Below are positions 17,172 to 26,226 of a stretch of 64,000 nt of DNA, one piece after another. Below the pieces are notes generated by a model. That model searched no databases. It was not told the origin of the DNA and was given only the letters and a program-made list of their open reading frames with translations. This DNA comes from Hydrogenophilales bacterium 16-64-46 (GTDB lineage Bacteria > Pseudomonadota > Gammaproteobacteria > Burkholderiales > Thiobacillaceae), in the NCBI GenBank assembly GCA_002281775.1, contig NCGY01000002.1:1-64000 (forward strand). The letters are read 5' to 3'. The stretch's first letter is position 1. The number at the start of each line of letters is the position of its first letter. The translations under genes and the position numbers were made by a program.

Positions 17172-18004
17172 GCACGCGCACACGCTTCAGCAAGATGCAG
17201 GGCCTCGGCAACGACTTCGTCGTCTTCGACGGCGTGCGCCAGCGCGTCGCGCTCACTGCGGACATCTGCCGCCGCATCGCCGACCGCCACTTCGGCGTCG
17301 GCTGCGACCAGATCCTGCTGGTCGAGGCCGCGTCGCGCCCGGATGTGGATTTCCGCTACCGCATCTTCAACGCCGACGGCGGCGAGGTCGAACAATGTGG
17401 CAACGGGGCGCGTTGCTTCGTCCGCTTCGTCCACGACCAGGGCCTCACCGACAAGACCGCGATCCGCGTGGAAACCGCATCCGGCGTGATCGAACCACGC
17501 CTGCTCGACAACGGCCTGGTCATGGTCGACATGGGTGCGCCGCGTTTCGCACCGGCCGACATTCCCTTCGTTGCCGACGCCGAAGCGCTCAGCTATGCGC
17601 TCAAGGTCGGCCAGCACGTCGTCGAAATCGCCGCGCTCTCGATGGGCAACCCGCACGCCGTCCTGCGCGTGAACGACCTCGACAGCGCGCCGGTGGATAT
17701 CCTCGGCGCAGCGATCGAAGCCCACGCGCGCTTCCCTAAGCGCGTCAACGCCGGGTTCATGCAGGTGCTGACCGAGCACGACATCCGCCTGCGCGTGTTC
17801 GAGCGCGGTGCCGGCGAGACACTCGCCTGCGGCACCGGGGCCTGCGCCGCCGCCGTTGCCGGTATCCGCCAGGGCTGGCTGAAAAGCCCGGTCAGCGTAC
17901 ACACCCGGGGCGGCGATCTGGTCATCGCCTGGGCCGGCGCGGGCCAGCCGGTTTTCATGACCGGCCCGGCCGAAACAGTATTCGAAGGAGAACTGGAACT
18001 TTAA
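17168..18004 (+). CDS. dapF: Diaminopimelate epimerase DapF
   Basis: 278 residues. It interconverts LL- and meso-diaminopimelate for lysine and peptidoglycan synthesis. Both catalytic cysteines are present: Cys77 in [11 protein letters not shown] and Cys221 in [14 protein letters not shown]. The N-terminus [14 protein letters not shown] is typical. It is followed without a gap by the DUF484 and xerC genes, the conserved proteobacterial order dapF-DUF484-xerC. Confidence 0.97.
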   Translation: MSTRTRFSKMQGLGNDFVVFDGVRQRVALTADICRRIADRHFGVGCDQILLVEAASRPDVDFRYRIFNADGGEVEQCGNGARCFVRFVHDQGLTDKTAIRVETASGVIEPRLLDNGLVMVDMGAPRFAPADIPFVADAEALSYALKVGQHVVEIAALSMGNPHAVLRVNDLDSAPVDILGAAIEAHARFPKRVNAGFMQVLTEHDIRLRVFERGAGETLACGTGACAAAVAGIRQGWLKSPVSVHTRGGDLVIAWAGAGQPVFMTGPAETVFEGELEL

Positions 18005-18654
18005 TGGACACGCTCGACGCCCCCATGGACAAGCAGGCCATCGCCGACTTCCTCACCCGCAATCCGAATTTCTTCAATGAATTTCCCACCCTGCTGGCCG
18101 AACTGAACATTCCGCATCCGCACGGCACCCATGCGGTGTCGATGAGCGAACGCCAGCTCATCGCCCTGCGCGACAAGGTGCGGATGCTGGAAAACAAGCT
18201 GGCCGAGCTGATCCAGTTCGGCGAAGAGAACGACGGCATTTCCGAAAAGCTGCACGCCCTGACGCTGGCGCTGGTGGCGGCTGACAGCGCCGAGGAACTC
18301 ACCGGCGCACTCGCTCTGCATCTGCGCGAGGGATTCGCCGTGCCGCACCACGCGATGCGCCTGCTGGCCGACGGCACGCTCGCGCCCGACGCCGTCACCG
18401 GCATCACCACGCTGCTGCAGCCGGTCTGCGGCGCGCTGGCAGTGCCGCAGGCGAGCGACTGGTTCGGTGAGATCTCGCCGCATCTCAAGAGCTTTGCCTG
18501 CATCCCGCTGCGCACGGCGGCAAGCAGCCCCTCGCTCGGCCTGCTGGTGCTGGCCTCGGAGGAGGACAAGCGCTTCTACGCCGGCATGGGTACGCTCTAT
18601 CTGGTGCGGCTGGGCCAGGCGCTGGCCGCGGCCCTCACGCGGATGCAGGCTTGA
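18004..18654 (+). CDS. DUF484 family protein
   Basis: 216 residues. The start DKQAIADFLTRNPNFFNEFPTLLAELNIPHPHG is the DUF484 signature, followed by a coiled-coil (about 55-80) and a GAF-like C-terminal domain ending in FYAGMGTLYLVRLGQALAAAL. The family is linked to xerC in many proteobacteria but has no established biochemical role. Its ATG overlaps the dapF TAA by one base, and its end overlaps xerC. Confidence 0.93.
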   Translation: MDTLDAPMDKQAIADFLTRNPNFFNEFPTLLAELNIPHPHGTHAVSMSERQLIALRDKVRMLENKLAELIQFGEENDGISEKLHALTLALVAADSAEELTGALALHLREGFAVPHHAMRLLADGTLAPDAVTGITTLLQPVCGALAVPQASDWFGEISPHLKSFACIPLRTAASSPSLGLLVLASEEDKRFYAGMGTLYLVRLGQALAAALTRMQA

Positions 18655-19535
18655 CCCCCGCTGCCGTCGACGCCTATCTGATCTACCTGGCCGCCGAACG
18701 GCGGCTCTCCCCGCATACCCTCGCCGCCGCCCGACGCGACCTCGACAAGCTCATCGCCCATGCCGCCGCTCGCCCGCTCGACTCCTTGTCGGTGGACGAC
18801 ATTCGCCGCGCCATCGTCCAATTGCGCGCCCACACGCTTTCCCCGCGCAGCGTGGCCCGGCATCTGTCGAGCTGGCGCGGGTTCTATGCCTTTGCCTGCC
18901 GCCGGCTGGGGTTTACCGCGAATCCCTGCGTGGGTCTGCGCCCACCCAGGGCCGCCAGGGCACTCCCCGACGTGCTGTCGCCCGACGCCTGCTCACAGCT
19001 GCTTGATCGTGCGCCCGACGGCACGCTGGAAACCCGTGATCGCGCCCTGTTCGAGCTGATTTACTCCAGCGGCCTGCGGCTCGCCGAAGCCGTGGGCCTC
19101 GATCTGGCCGACGTCGATTTCGCGGCAGGCGAGGCGCGCGTCACCGGCAAGGGCAGCAAAACCCGCATCGTGCCGATCGGCACCCAGGCTCGCACTGCGC
19201 TCCAGGCCTGGTTACCGCTGCGCCAGCAGCAGGCGCAGGACGGCGTCATGGCACTGTTCGTCAACCAGCGCGGCACGCGTCTCACCCCGCGCGGCGTGCA
19301 GTTGCGGCTGCAACGCTGGGCGATCCGGGCGGGGCTGCCGCAGCACGTTCACCCGCATCTGTTGCGGCACGCTTTCGCCACCCATGTGCTGCAATCCTCA
19401 GGCGATCTGCGCGCCGTGCAGGAGCTGCTGGGGCATGCCAGCATCGCCACCACGCAGGTGTATACCCATCTCGACTGGCAGCATCTCGCCCGAAGCTACG
19501 ACCAGGCCCACCCGCGCGCGCGCCGTAAATCCTGA
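18651..19535 (+). CDS. xerC: Tyrosine recombinase XerC
   Basis: 294 residues from the TTG at 18651, which overlaps the DUF484 stop. XerC with XerD resolves chromosome dimers at dif. The N-terminal SAM-like domain (about 1-85) is followed by the catalytic domain with Arg143 (GLRLAEAVGL), the HxxR box HPHLLRHAF (His236, Arg239), LLGHASIATTQ and the nucleophile Tyr271 (VYTHLDW). Genomic order with dapF separates it from phage integrases. Confidence 0.95.
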   Translation: MTPAAVDAYLIYLAAERRLSPHTLAAARRDLDKLIAHAAARPLDSLSVDDIRRAIVQLRAHTLSPRSVARHLSSWRGFYAFACRRLGFTANPCVGLRPPRAARALPDVLSPDACSQLLDRAPDGTLETRDRALFELIYSSGLRLAEAVGLDLADVDFAAGEARVTGKGSKTRIVPIGTQARTALQAWLPLRQQQAQDGVMALFVNQRGTRLTPRGVQLRLQRWAIRAGLPQHVHPHLLRHAFATHVLQSSGDLRAVQELLGHASIATTQVYTHLDWQHLARSYDQAHPRARRKS

Positions 19536-19619
19536 GGTTTCGGCCAGAACGCCAGCGCCCTGGTTGTATAGGGGTTCACGCTCCCTTCAGGTTTGCCGGT
19601 TCTGGCCGATTCAGCAGCC

Positions 19620-22415
19620 ATGAATGCCCCCGCCCCCGTCGTCCGCCAGACGCGCGCCCTGCCTTTTCACCGGCTCGGCATGCGTGGCCGTGTCATGGCT
19701 GCCGTCCTTCTGGTGATGCTCGTGCTGTTCGTGCTGACCGGACACCAGATCGTCAGCATCGCCCGCCAGGATGCCAATACCGCCCTGCGCGTGCAGGCCG
19801 CCGCCCAGCTCGCCGCACTGACCCAGCTGGCGGCCGACGCGGCCATCGTCGACGACCGTGTCGGCCTGCGTGAACGCCTGCTGCTGCCGGTGGGACAGGG
19901 CAACCTGCTCATGGTCGAATACCTCGCCGCAGACGGGTTCGCCCTGCGCGAAACCATGGCGGACACGCCAGCCAGTCGGCCCGGCTGGTTCGCCCGCCTG
20001 GTGGATTTGCAGCCCCCCCGCCTCTCCCGCCCAGTGACGGTGGCAGACAGGACCTACGGCACGCTCTCGGTCCAGCCCACGGCGCATCCCTACGAGGACT
20101 TCCTCTGGCATCTCGCCACCCGGCTGTTCGCGGTACTTAGCGGCGCGTTCATCCTGCTCGGCGGACTGATCCATGTGCTGCTTAAAATCAACCTGCGGGG
20201 ACTGGCCACCCTGCGCGTCGCGGCGCAACAGGTCGAAGCCGGCGATTACAGCCTGCGCGTCCCCGTCGGCCAGGGCAACCCGCCCGAACTGCGCGATGCC
20301 CTGCGCGGCTTCAACCACATGAACGCCGCGCTCGAACGCACGCTCGTCACGCTGGGCGAACAGCAGCGCGCACTCGACAGCGCCGCAGCCGTCGCCGAGG
20401 CCGACCTCGACGGCACCATCACCTATGTCAATGAACTGTTCTGCGTGCTGTGCGGTTACACGCGCGAACAGCTGATCGGCCAGAATCACCGCATCCTCAA
20501 TTCCGGCTGGCACGACCGGGCCTTTTTCGACACGCTCTGGCAGACCATTTCCCGCGGCCGCACCTGGCACGGCGAACTGTGCAACCGCAACCGCGATGGC
20601 CGCCCCATCTGGCAGGACACCACCATCCTCCCCGCCCTGGGCGAAGACGGCCTGCCGCAAAAATACCTGTCGATCCGCTTCGACATCACCCAGCGCAAGC
20701 TCGGCGAAGCCGCCATCGAGGCGGAAAAGGAGCGCTGGCAAGTCACCCTCCAGTCCATCGACGATGCGGTCATCGTCACCGACGGCCACAACCGTGTCGC
20801 CTACCTCAACCCCAGCGCCGAAAGCATGCTCGGCGCGGCCCAGGAAGAAGCCGAAGGCCGGCTGTTGCGCGAACTGATGACGCTCGACCGCGCCAGCAGC
20901 GAGGAGGACATGCCGACCTGTTTCCTCGACGCGCAGTCGCCGCGCATGGGCAAGCACGGCTCGGCCCGCCTCTACACCCGTTCCGGCCAGATTCTCACCA
21001 TCAGCTACAGTTGCGCGCCGCTCACCGGCAACGGCGGCTTTGGCGCGGTCTACGTGCTGCGTGACGAAACCGAGAAAAAGCAGCTGCTCGACAACCTGCG
21101 TGACATGGCCTACCACGACACGCTCACCAAGCTGCCCAACCGCCGCGCCGTCGAGGGCCGGCTCGTGCGTGCGCTACGCACTGCGCGCGAGGAAGCGCAG
21201 CAGCACGCCTTCTGCTACATCGACCTCGATCAGTTCAAACTCGTCAACGACACCTGCGGCCACGCGGTCGGCGACGCCCTGCTGCAGGAGATCGCCCAGA
21301 CCATGCGCACGGCCCTGCCCAGCCATGCCTACCTGGGCCGGCTGGGCGGCGACGAATTCGGCCTCATCCTCTTCGACACGCCCGCCGACGAAGCCCTGCG
21401 GCTCTGCCGCACGCTGGTGCAGCGCATCCGCGATTTCCGGTTCGAACACAAGGGCCGGCGCTTCACCCTCGGTGCCTGCGCCGGCATCGCACGCATCACC
21501 CGCGAGGCCAGTTCTGCCGGCGACATCATGGTACAGGCCGACATGGCCTGCTATCGCGCCAAATCCGAAGGCAGCGGCCGCGTCATGCAATACGAGGCCG
21601 ACGAAGTGGGCTTCCGCCGTCTGGAAACCGAAATGGGCTGGGCCGCCGACTTTGCCCAGGCGCTCGAAGCCAACCAGTTCCTGCCCTATCGCCAGCTCAT
21701 CCAGCCCACCTCGGGCAATGGCCAGCCGCACTACGAGGTGCTGATCCGCTGGCAGCGCAACGGCGTGATCGAAGGCCCGGCCAAGCTCCTGTCGGCGCTG
21801 GAACGCTACGGCCAGGCCCCCATCCTCGACCGCTGGATGGTGGAAACCGTCATCACCTACCTCGCCGCCCGCCCGGACGATCAGGCCGTCTACTTCATCA
21901 ACCTCTCGGGCAAGACCGTGGCCGACGAATCCTTCCTCGGCGTCGTCTGCGCCCTGCTCGACCAGTACGGCGTACCCGGTGAACGGCTTGGCTTCGAAGT
22001 CACCGAAACCGCCGCCGTGGTCAACCTGGACGATGCCCAGCGCCTGATTCAGGGCCTGCGTCCGCGCGGCTGCCAGTTCGCGCTCGACGACTTCGGCCGC
22101 GACGCCTCGTCGTTCTTCTACCTCAAGCATCTGCCGGCCGACTACCTCAAGATCGACGGTGCCTTCGTGCGCGGGATGCTCGATGACGACCGCGACCAGG
22201 CCATCGTGCGCTCCATCGCCCAGCTCGCACGCGACTTCGGCATGCACTCCATCGCCGAACAGGTGGAAAACGCCGAGATGGCCGCGGTGCTGGGCGAGAT
22301 CGGCGTCGACTACCTGCAGGGCTATCACGTCCACCGGCCCGAGGCGTTTCCCGGCTGGCAGGCGCAAGGCAATGCGCGTGCCACACGCAGCGCGCACCTC
22401 TCCGTCGTCAGGTAA
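19620..22415 (+). CDS. Membrane PAS-GGDEF-EAL protein (cyclic di-GMP turnover)
   Basis: 931 residues from the ATG at 19620. Membrane helices near 25-47 and 168-190 bracket a periplasmic sensor, followed by HAMP (about 190-245), two PAS domains (about 255-365 and 375-490) and GGDEF (intact at 576-580). The C-terminal EAL domain begins with EVLIRW (Glu706), a usual variant, and keeps FEVTET, DDFGRDASSF, LKIDG, AEQVEN and QGYHVHRP. Both cyclase and phosphodiesterase chemistry are possible. An inhibitory I-site (RxxD) is not obvious. The stop abuts the ppk2 stop with no spacer. Confidence 0.93.
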   Translation: MNAPAPVVRQTRALPFHRLGMRGRVMAAVLLVMLVLFVLTGHQIVSIARQDANTALRVQAAAQLAALTQLAADAAIVDDRVGLRERLLLPVGQGNLLMVEYLAADGFALRETMADTPASRPGWFARLVDLQPPRLSRPVTVADRTYGTLSVQPTAHPYEDFLWHLATRLFAVLSGAFILLGGLIHVLLKINLRGLATLRVAAQQVEAGDYSLRVPVGQGNPPELRDALRGFNHMNAALERTLVTLGEQQRALDSAAAVAEADLDGTITYVNELFCVLCGYTREQLIGQNHRILNSGWHDRAFFDTLWQTISRGRTWHGELCNRNRDGRPIWQDTTILPALGEDGLPQKYLSIRFDITQRKLGEAAIEAEKERWQVTLQSIDDAVIVTDGHNRVAYLNPSAESMLGAAQEEAEGRLLRELMTLDRASSEEDMPTCFLDAQSPRMGKHGSARLYTRSGQILTISYSCAPLTGNGGFGAVYVLRDETEKKQLLDNLRDMAYHDTLTKLPNRRAVEGRLVRALRTAREEAQQHAFCYIDLDQFKLVNDTCGHAVGDALLQEIAQTMRTALPSHAYLGRLGGDEFGLILFDTPADEALRLCRTLVQRIRDFRFEHKGRRFTLGACAGIARITREASSAGDIMVQADMACYRAKSEGSGRVMQYEADEVGFRRLETEMGWAADFAQALEANQFLPYRQLIQPTSGNGQPHYEVLIRWQRNGVIEGPAKLLSALERYGQAPILDRWMVETVITYLAARPDDQAVYFINLSGKTVADESFLGVVCALLDQYGVPGERLGFEVTETAAVVNLDDAQRLIQGLRPRGCQFALDDFGRDASSFFYLKHLPADYLKIDGAFVRGMLDDDRDQAIVRSIAQLARDFGMHSIAEQVENAEMAAVLGEIGVDYLQGYHVHRPEAFPGWQAQGNARATRSAHLSVVR

Positions 22416-23225
22416 TCAGTCGATCTCGATCTTCGCCACGCCCTCGGGCGCGGGCGGGTAGCGCATCTTCAGGCCTTCCAGCGTCTCGATCAGGATGCGC
22501 GACACCGTGAGGTTGCGCGCCAGCTTGCTGTTGGCCGGAATCACATGCCAAGGCGCGTATTCGGTACTGGTCGCCGAGAGCGCGTCTTCGTAGGCCCGCA
22601 TGTAATCGTTCCACTGCGCCCGCACGGCGAGGTCACCCGGCTGGAATTTCCACTGTTTCTCGGGCGTGTCCCGGCGTTCCTCCAGCCGCTTCTTCTGCTC
22701 GGCTTTTGAAATATTGAGATAGAACTTGAGTATCGTCGTGCCGGTTTCCGTCAACATCCGCTCGAATTCATTGATCTGCCGATAACGGCGTGCGCACTCT
22801 TCGGCGTCGATCCAGCCGTTCACCCGCGTGATCAGCACGTCCTCGTAGTGCGAGCGGTTGAAGATCATGATCTCGCCGCGCGCCGGCACCTTCTGGTGCA
22901 CCCGCCAGAGATAGTCGTGCGCCAGCTCGTGCGGGGTCGGTGCCTTGAAACTCGCCACCCGAACCCCCAGCGGATCCACACCCTGGAACACATGACGGAT
23001 GGTCGAATCCTTGCCCGCCGTATCCATCGCCTGCAGCACCACCAACAGCTTGTGACGACCTTCTGCGTACAGAAGCTCCTGAAGGGTTTCAAGCCGCGCA
23101 CGGTCCGCGTCGAGGCGTTCGCGCGCCGCCGATTTCTTGCCGTCGATGATAGCGTCGTCGTCCGGGTCCCAGTCGGAAAGATCGACCCGGCTGCCGGATC
23201 GAATGCGCGTCTCGCCCGGCATCAT
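22416..23225 (-). CDS. ppk2: Polyphosphate kinase 2 family protein
   Basis: 269 residues, single PPK2 domain. Walker A is in LQAMDTAGKDSTIRHVFQG, the lid module and Walker B region are FNRSHYEDVLITRVNGWI and FYLNISKAEQKKRLEERRDTPEKQWKF. The polyphosphate-dependent enzyme phosphorylates nucleoside mono- or diphosphates; the sequence resembles the short class that phosphorylates ADP and AMP, but the class is not certain. A 64-residue gene lies 46 bp upstream on the same strand. Confidence 0.92.
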   Translation of the reverse strand: MMPGETRIRSGSRVDLSDWDPDDDAIIDGKKSAARERLDADRARLETLQELLYAEGRHKLLVVLQAMDTAGKDSTIRHVFQGVDPLGVRVASFKAPTPHELAHDYLWRVHQKVPARGEIMIFNRSHYEDVLITRVNGWIDAEECARRYRQINEFERMLTETGTTILKFYLNISKAEQKKRLEERRDTPEKQWKFQPGDLAVRAQWNDYMRAYEDALSATSTEYAPWHVIPANSKLARNLTVSRILIETLEGLKMRYPPAPEGVAKIEID

Positions 23226-23271
23226 GCGGCCCCCTGCGTGGCGGTTTCCTGGATCATCTGCACACCTGTCC

Positions 23272-23466
23272 TCATAAGCCGACCTCCTGCATTTTCTGCC
23301 CCGTCCCGGAATCGCCAGAAGCGGCGCGTGGGTCCAGCCGCGTCAGCCGGATGAACGTCGCGATCTCTTCCTGCCAGCGCAGTTTTTCCAGCGTGGACAG
23401 CGCCTTGAACGCCTTCAGGCGTTCATCGCTCAGGTGGTAGGTGCGGTCGCCACGATCAAATGCCAT
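23272..23466 (-). CDS. Small hypothetical protein, 64 aa
   Basis: A short soluble protein (MAFDRGDRTYHLSDERLKAF, then ALSTLEKLRWQEEIATFIRL) with a helical centre and a disordered tail. An AGGGGG ribosome-binding site precedes the ATG at 23466. It probably shares a transcript with ppk2. I do not recognise the family; the LSDERLKAFKALSTLEKLRWQEE pattern is seen in small proteobacterial hypotheticals. Confidence 0.65.
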   Translation of the reverse strand: MAFDRGDRTYHLSDERLKAFKALSTLEKLRWQEEIATFIRLTRLDPRAASGDSGTGQKMQEVGL

Positions 23467-23522
23467 TCAGCCCCCTTCAAACGGTGGAGATGTTCAATGT
23501 CAGCCAGGACAACCGACGGCCT

Positions 23523-23783
23523 CTACGCCGCCGCCTCGAACGGCACTTCCCAGCCGGGGAGAACCAGCACTGCGGGATGGCATTTCAGCGCCCGCACCAG
23601 CACCTTGGCACGTTCGACCCCGAGCGTCACCTGGCCATTCTCGATCGCGGAAATCGTCGCCTGCGGAATCCCGGTCAGTTCGGCCGACTGGCGCTGGCTC
23701 AATTCCTGAATCTCGCGCAGGATGCGCAGCGATTCCCCGACCGATACCTCAATACGCTGTTTGGCGGGCCTGAAATTTTTCAT
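23523..23783 (-). CDS. XRE-family HTH protein, HigA-like antitoxin
   Basis: 86 residues from the ATG at 23783, preceded by GGAG at 8 nt. It is a lambda-repressor-type HTH: GESLRILREIQELSQRQSAELTGIP (about 14-38) with recognition helix QATISAIENGQVTLG, ending with the LKCHPAVLVLPGWE tail. This subfamily is usually the antitoxin downstream of a RelE/HigB-type toxin. Here the gene immediately upstream (23825-24226, same strand, 41-bp gap) is a 133-residue unknown that would occupy the toxin position. Confidence 0.85.
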   Translation of the reverse strand: MKNFRPAKQRIEVSVGESLRILREIQELSQRQSAELTGIPQATISAIENGQVTLGVERAKVLVRALKCHPAVLVLPGWEVPFEAAA

Positions 23784-23824
23784 CTCAACTTCTCCGGTAT
23801 TTCGCTTCCGTACCTCAGCGCAAC

Positions 23825-24226
23825 CTACGACTGCCTGGTGAAGCGAAACGCGTAGTTCGAACCATCCCACTCAATTACCTTGCCGACCAGATCCTGGCGA
23901 ACTGAGAAAATCTTTTTTATTTTGCTTGCATCCTCGCCGGCTTCTACATGCGCAATTTCTTCTGTACGCGCGATCACGAGGCGAACCGGAGCAGATGATT
24001 CATAAGCCTTTGCAACATTTTCTCGGAATTCCTTGTTTCCGGGTCCGTGCCAACGATTGGCGGAATCCGCGAATTCCAAAGTACCAGCCGAGCCTTTGCG
24101 CGTGTGATGATCCCAAAGACTCACAACCAGCGAACCGTCTGTCGCCCAGGCCGAAACCGACCATTGAACATTGCGCAGGGTCGCGTCGTAACGCAAGAAA
24201 GCGTCCTTGATGCCAAGTGTTGTCAT
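23825..24226 (-). CDS. Hypothetical protein upstream of HTH antitoxin (possible toxin)
   Basis: 133 residues from the ATG at 24226; an in-frame start at 24274 would add an implausible Cys-rich leader overlapping the cdsA-like gene's end. The protein is soluble, with a beta-rich N-terminal half (GIKDAFLRYDATLRNVQWSV, then DGSLVVSLWDHHTRKG) and a mixed C-terminus (VRLVIARTEEIAHVEAGEDA, then KIFSVRQDLVGKVIEWDGSN). I do not recognise it. Codon use is less GC-biased than the neighbours, suggesting recent acquisition. Position next to a HigA-like gene makes a toxin role possible but unproven. Confidence 0.75.
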   Translation of the reverse strand: MTTLGIKDAFLRYDATLRNVQWSVSAWATDGSLVVSLWDHHTRKGSAGTLEFADSANRWHGPGNKEFRENVAKAYESSAPVRLVIARTEEIAHVEAGEDASKIKKIFSVRQDLVGKVIEWDGSNYAFRFTRQS

Positions 24227-24251
24227 GAAGAATAGCTCGACATGTGATCGA

Positions 24252-25178
24252 TCAGTAATGCAAGTAATACACAAAATGAAAAAACAGCGGCGCGGTATAC
24301 GTCAGGCTGTCCACCCGATCCAGTATCCCGCCATGCCCCGGAATCAATGAGCCGCTGTCCTTGATGCCCAGATCGCGCTTTAGCGCGGAAATCGTCACGT
24401 CGCCGACGAAGCCGCCGATGCCGATGATGAGGCCGGCGGCAATGGGCTGCCAGCCGACCAGCGGTGTGAGGTAAGGCGCGGCGAGCCAGGCGACGAGGGT
24501 GGTGGTGGCGACGCCGCCGACGAAGCCGGCGACGGTTTTGCCGGGGCTGACCTTGGGGATGACCTTGCGTCGGCCGGCGAGTTTGCCCCAGACGAACTGC
24601 ATGACGTCGTTGAACTGAGTGAGAAAAACCAGGAAAAGTAGCAGCCCGGCGCTGCCCGCGGCGGGGTTCTTCGCATCCGGCAGCGCCAGCAGGAAGGCGG
24701 CGTGGGAAAGCGAGAACACGGTGGTCATGAGGCCCCAGTGGAGAGTGCCGGCGGCGCGCAGGAATCCTTGTGTTTCGCCGACGATGACCATCTTCAGCGG
24801 GATGAGCAGGAAGAGATACACCGGGATGAAGATGATGAACATGCCGAACCAGGCCTCAAACACCCAGAAATACTGCACGGGGATGGCGGCGTAGGCCCAG
24901 AACAGCACGCGGCGGTCGGCGCGGCGGGTGGGGATAATGCTGAAGTATTCCTTGAGTGCAAGGAAGCTCACCAGCGCGAAGAAAACGATGGAGAGCGCGC
25001 GGTCGACTGCGATGGCCAGAATGAACAGGCCGGCCATGATCCACCACGAGCGCATACGCAGCCACAGCTCGCGGTCGCCCGGGCCGGGCTTGAAAAGTTT
25101 CTTCAGCCCGATGATGACGGTGCCCAGCACCAGCAGGGCGAGGATGCCGGCGAGGGCGTATTGCAGGTTAAGCGGCAT
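24252..25178 (-). CDS. CdsA-like phosphatidate cytidylyltransferase
   Basis: 308 residues with about eight membrane helices. The C-terminal signature SALKRDLGIKDSGSLIPGHGG followed by ILDRVDS is the CDP-diglyceride synthetase motif (S-x-x-KR....KD....PGHGG..DR.DS), intact including the metal-binding Asp. The enzyme would activate phosphatidic acid with CTP to CDP-diacylglycerol. It overlaps the upstream gene by 11 bp and lies in a three-gene cluster with a CDP-alcohol phosphotransferase, away from the usual frr-uppS-dxr locus, so this is likely a second, specialised copy. Confidence 0.88.
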   Translation of the reverse strand: MPLNLQYALAGILALLVLGTVIIGLKKLFKPGPGDRELWLRMRSWWIMAGLFILAIAVDRALSIVFFALVSFLALKEYFSIIPTRRADRRVLFWAYAAIPVQYFWVFEAWFGMFIIFIPVYLFLLIPLKMVIVGETQGFLRAAGTLHWGLMTTVFSLSHAAFLLALPDAKNPAAGSAGLLLFLVFLTQFNDVMQFVWGKLAGRRKVIPKVSPGKTVAGFVGGVATTTLVAWLAAPYLTPLVGWQPIAAGLIIGIGGFVGDVTISALKRDLGIKDSGSLIPGHGGILDRVDSLTYTAPLFFHFVYYLHY

Positions 25179-26226
25179 GGGTGTGTCCTGTGGCGGTCAT
25201 GTCGGCCCCGCAGGCATGGCAGTAGCGTGCAAAGGCATTGGCGCGCACGCCGCAGGCCGGGCAGGGCCGGAACAGGCCGATGCCGCAGTGCATGCAGAAA
25301 TTACGCGTGCCGTCCTTGAGGTCGACGGGCCGTTCGCAGCCCGGGCAGATGCCCTTGTTCAGGCGCTCGTGTGCCACTTCATAGCTGATCTCCTGGCGGC
25401 GCTCGGCTTCGGAGAGCGCTTCGGCCGCCTTCTGCCGGTCGAGATAGCGCTGCAGCGCCCCGATGGCATAGTGGCCGCCCACCAGGGTGAGCACGATGCC
25501 GACGAGGTAGCGCACATAGCCGCCGTAGCTCGGCAGGTAGGGCACGAGCTCGATAAAAAATGCGAACAGGGCAAAGAAGATGAAGCCCCAGACAAAGGGC
25601 CAGTATTTGCCGCGCCGATGCCGCACGAAGAGCCAGCCGGCCAGCGCAAGCAGGGGCAGGGTGAATGCCAGCCGCACCAGGAACACCCGCAGCTCCAGCT
25701 GCTGCTGCGCGTCGCGCCACTGTTTTTCTGCGGCGCGTTCCAGTTCGGCGAGGCGGATCTGCGCCTGTTCCTGCGCCTGACGCGCGGCGAGGTTGGCCTG
25801 GTCCAGCTTTTCCACCGCCACTTCGGCCCGCCGCTCGGCGGCCTTGAGCGCGTCCAGCGCCTGGGTGCGCTTGACCAGTTCGGCGTCCTGCGCCGCCTGT
25901 GCGGTGACCTTGCGGGTGGCAAGCCAGTTGGCGAAGGTGTCGCGTTCACCCTGTGTCTGGTTGCGCGCCGCCTCGAAAACCAGTTGCGCTCGCGCTCGTG
26001 CGTCCTCGCCTTCCTTCAGGCGCCGGGTCTGCTGCCGGATCGCCGCGCGGGCGGCTTCGGCCTGCCGGGCGTCGATGAAATCCTCGATGCGCACAGGCGA
26101 TTCCACCTTGGGTAAATCGCCCACCACCAATCCACCCAGGCCGATGAGAAAGTTGGCGAACACCACGGCGATGAGCCAGAGCCCGCGCCGGAACCATTTT
26201 TCCGAAAACCGCAGTGATCTGCTCAT
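25168..26226 (-). CDS. Coiled-coil membrane protein with two C-terminal zinc ribbons
   Basis: 352 residues. Membrane helix at about 15-38, a long Ala/Arg/Gln-rich coiled coil at about 50-170, three more helices at about 180-265, then two zinc ribbons: CPGCERPVDLKDGTRNFCMHCG and CPACGVRANAFARYCHACG. The predicted layout is periplasmic coiled coil and cytosolic zinc ribbons. The gene overlaps both neighbours (4 and 11 bp), so it works with lipid head-group enzymes, perhaps as a scaffold. I do not recognise a named family. Confidence 0.8.
   Translation of the reverse strand: MSRSLRFSEKWFRRGLWLIAVVFANFLIGLGGLVVGDLPKVESPVRIEDFIDARQAEAARAAIRQQTRRLKEGEDARARAQLVFEAARNQTQGERDTFANWLATRKVTAQAAQDAELVKRTQALDALKAAERRAEVAVEKLDQANLAARQAQEQAQIRLAELERAAEKQWRDAQQQLELRVFLVRLAFTLPLLALAGWLFVRHRRGKYWPFVWGFIFFALFAFFIELVPYLPSYGGYVRYLVGIVLTLVGGHYAIGALQRYLDRQKAAEALSEAERRQEISYEVAHERLNKGICPGCERPVDLKDGTRNFCMHCGIGLFRPCPACGVRANAFARYCHACGADMTATGHTHAA

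Noticed and set aside
18651..19535. Tyrosine recombinase considered as a phage or island integrase
   Set aside because: dapF-DUF484-xerC order and XerC motifs identify the housekeeping recombinase; no attachment repeats seen.
19611..21116. A 501-codon frame antisense to the GGDEF-EAL gene
   Set aside because: The opposite frame has GGDEF, PAS and EAL motifs; this one has none.
22413..22418. Stops of the GGDEF-EAL gene and ppk2 abut with no spacer
   Set aside because: Noted, but back-to-back convergent stops are ordinary in compact genomes and no hairpin spans them.
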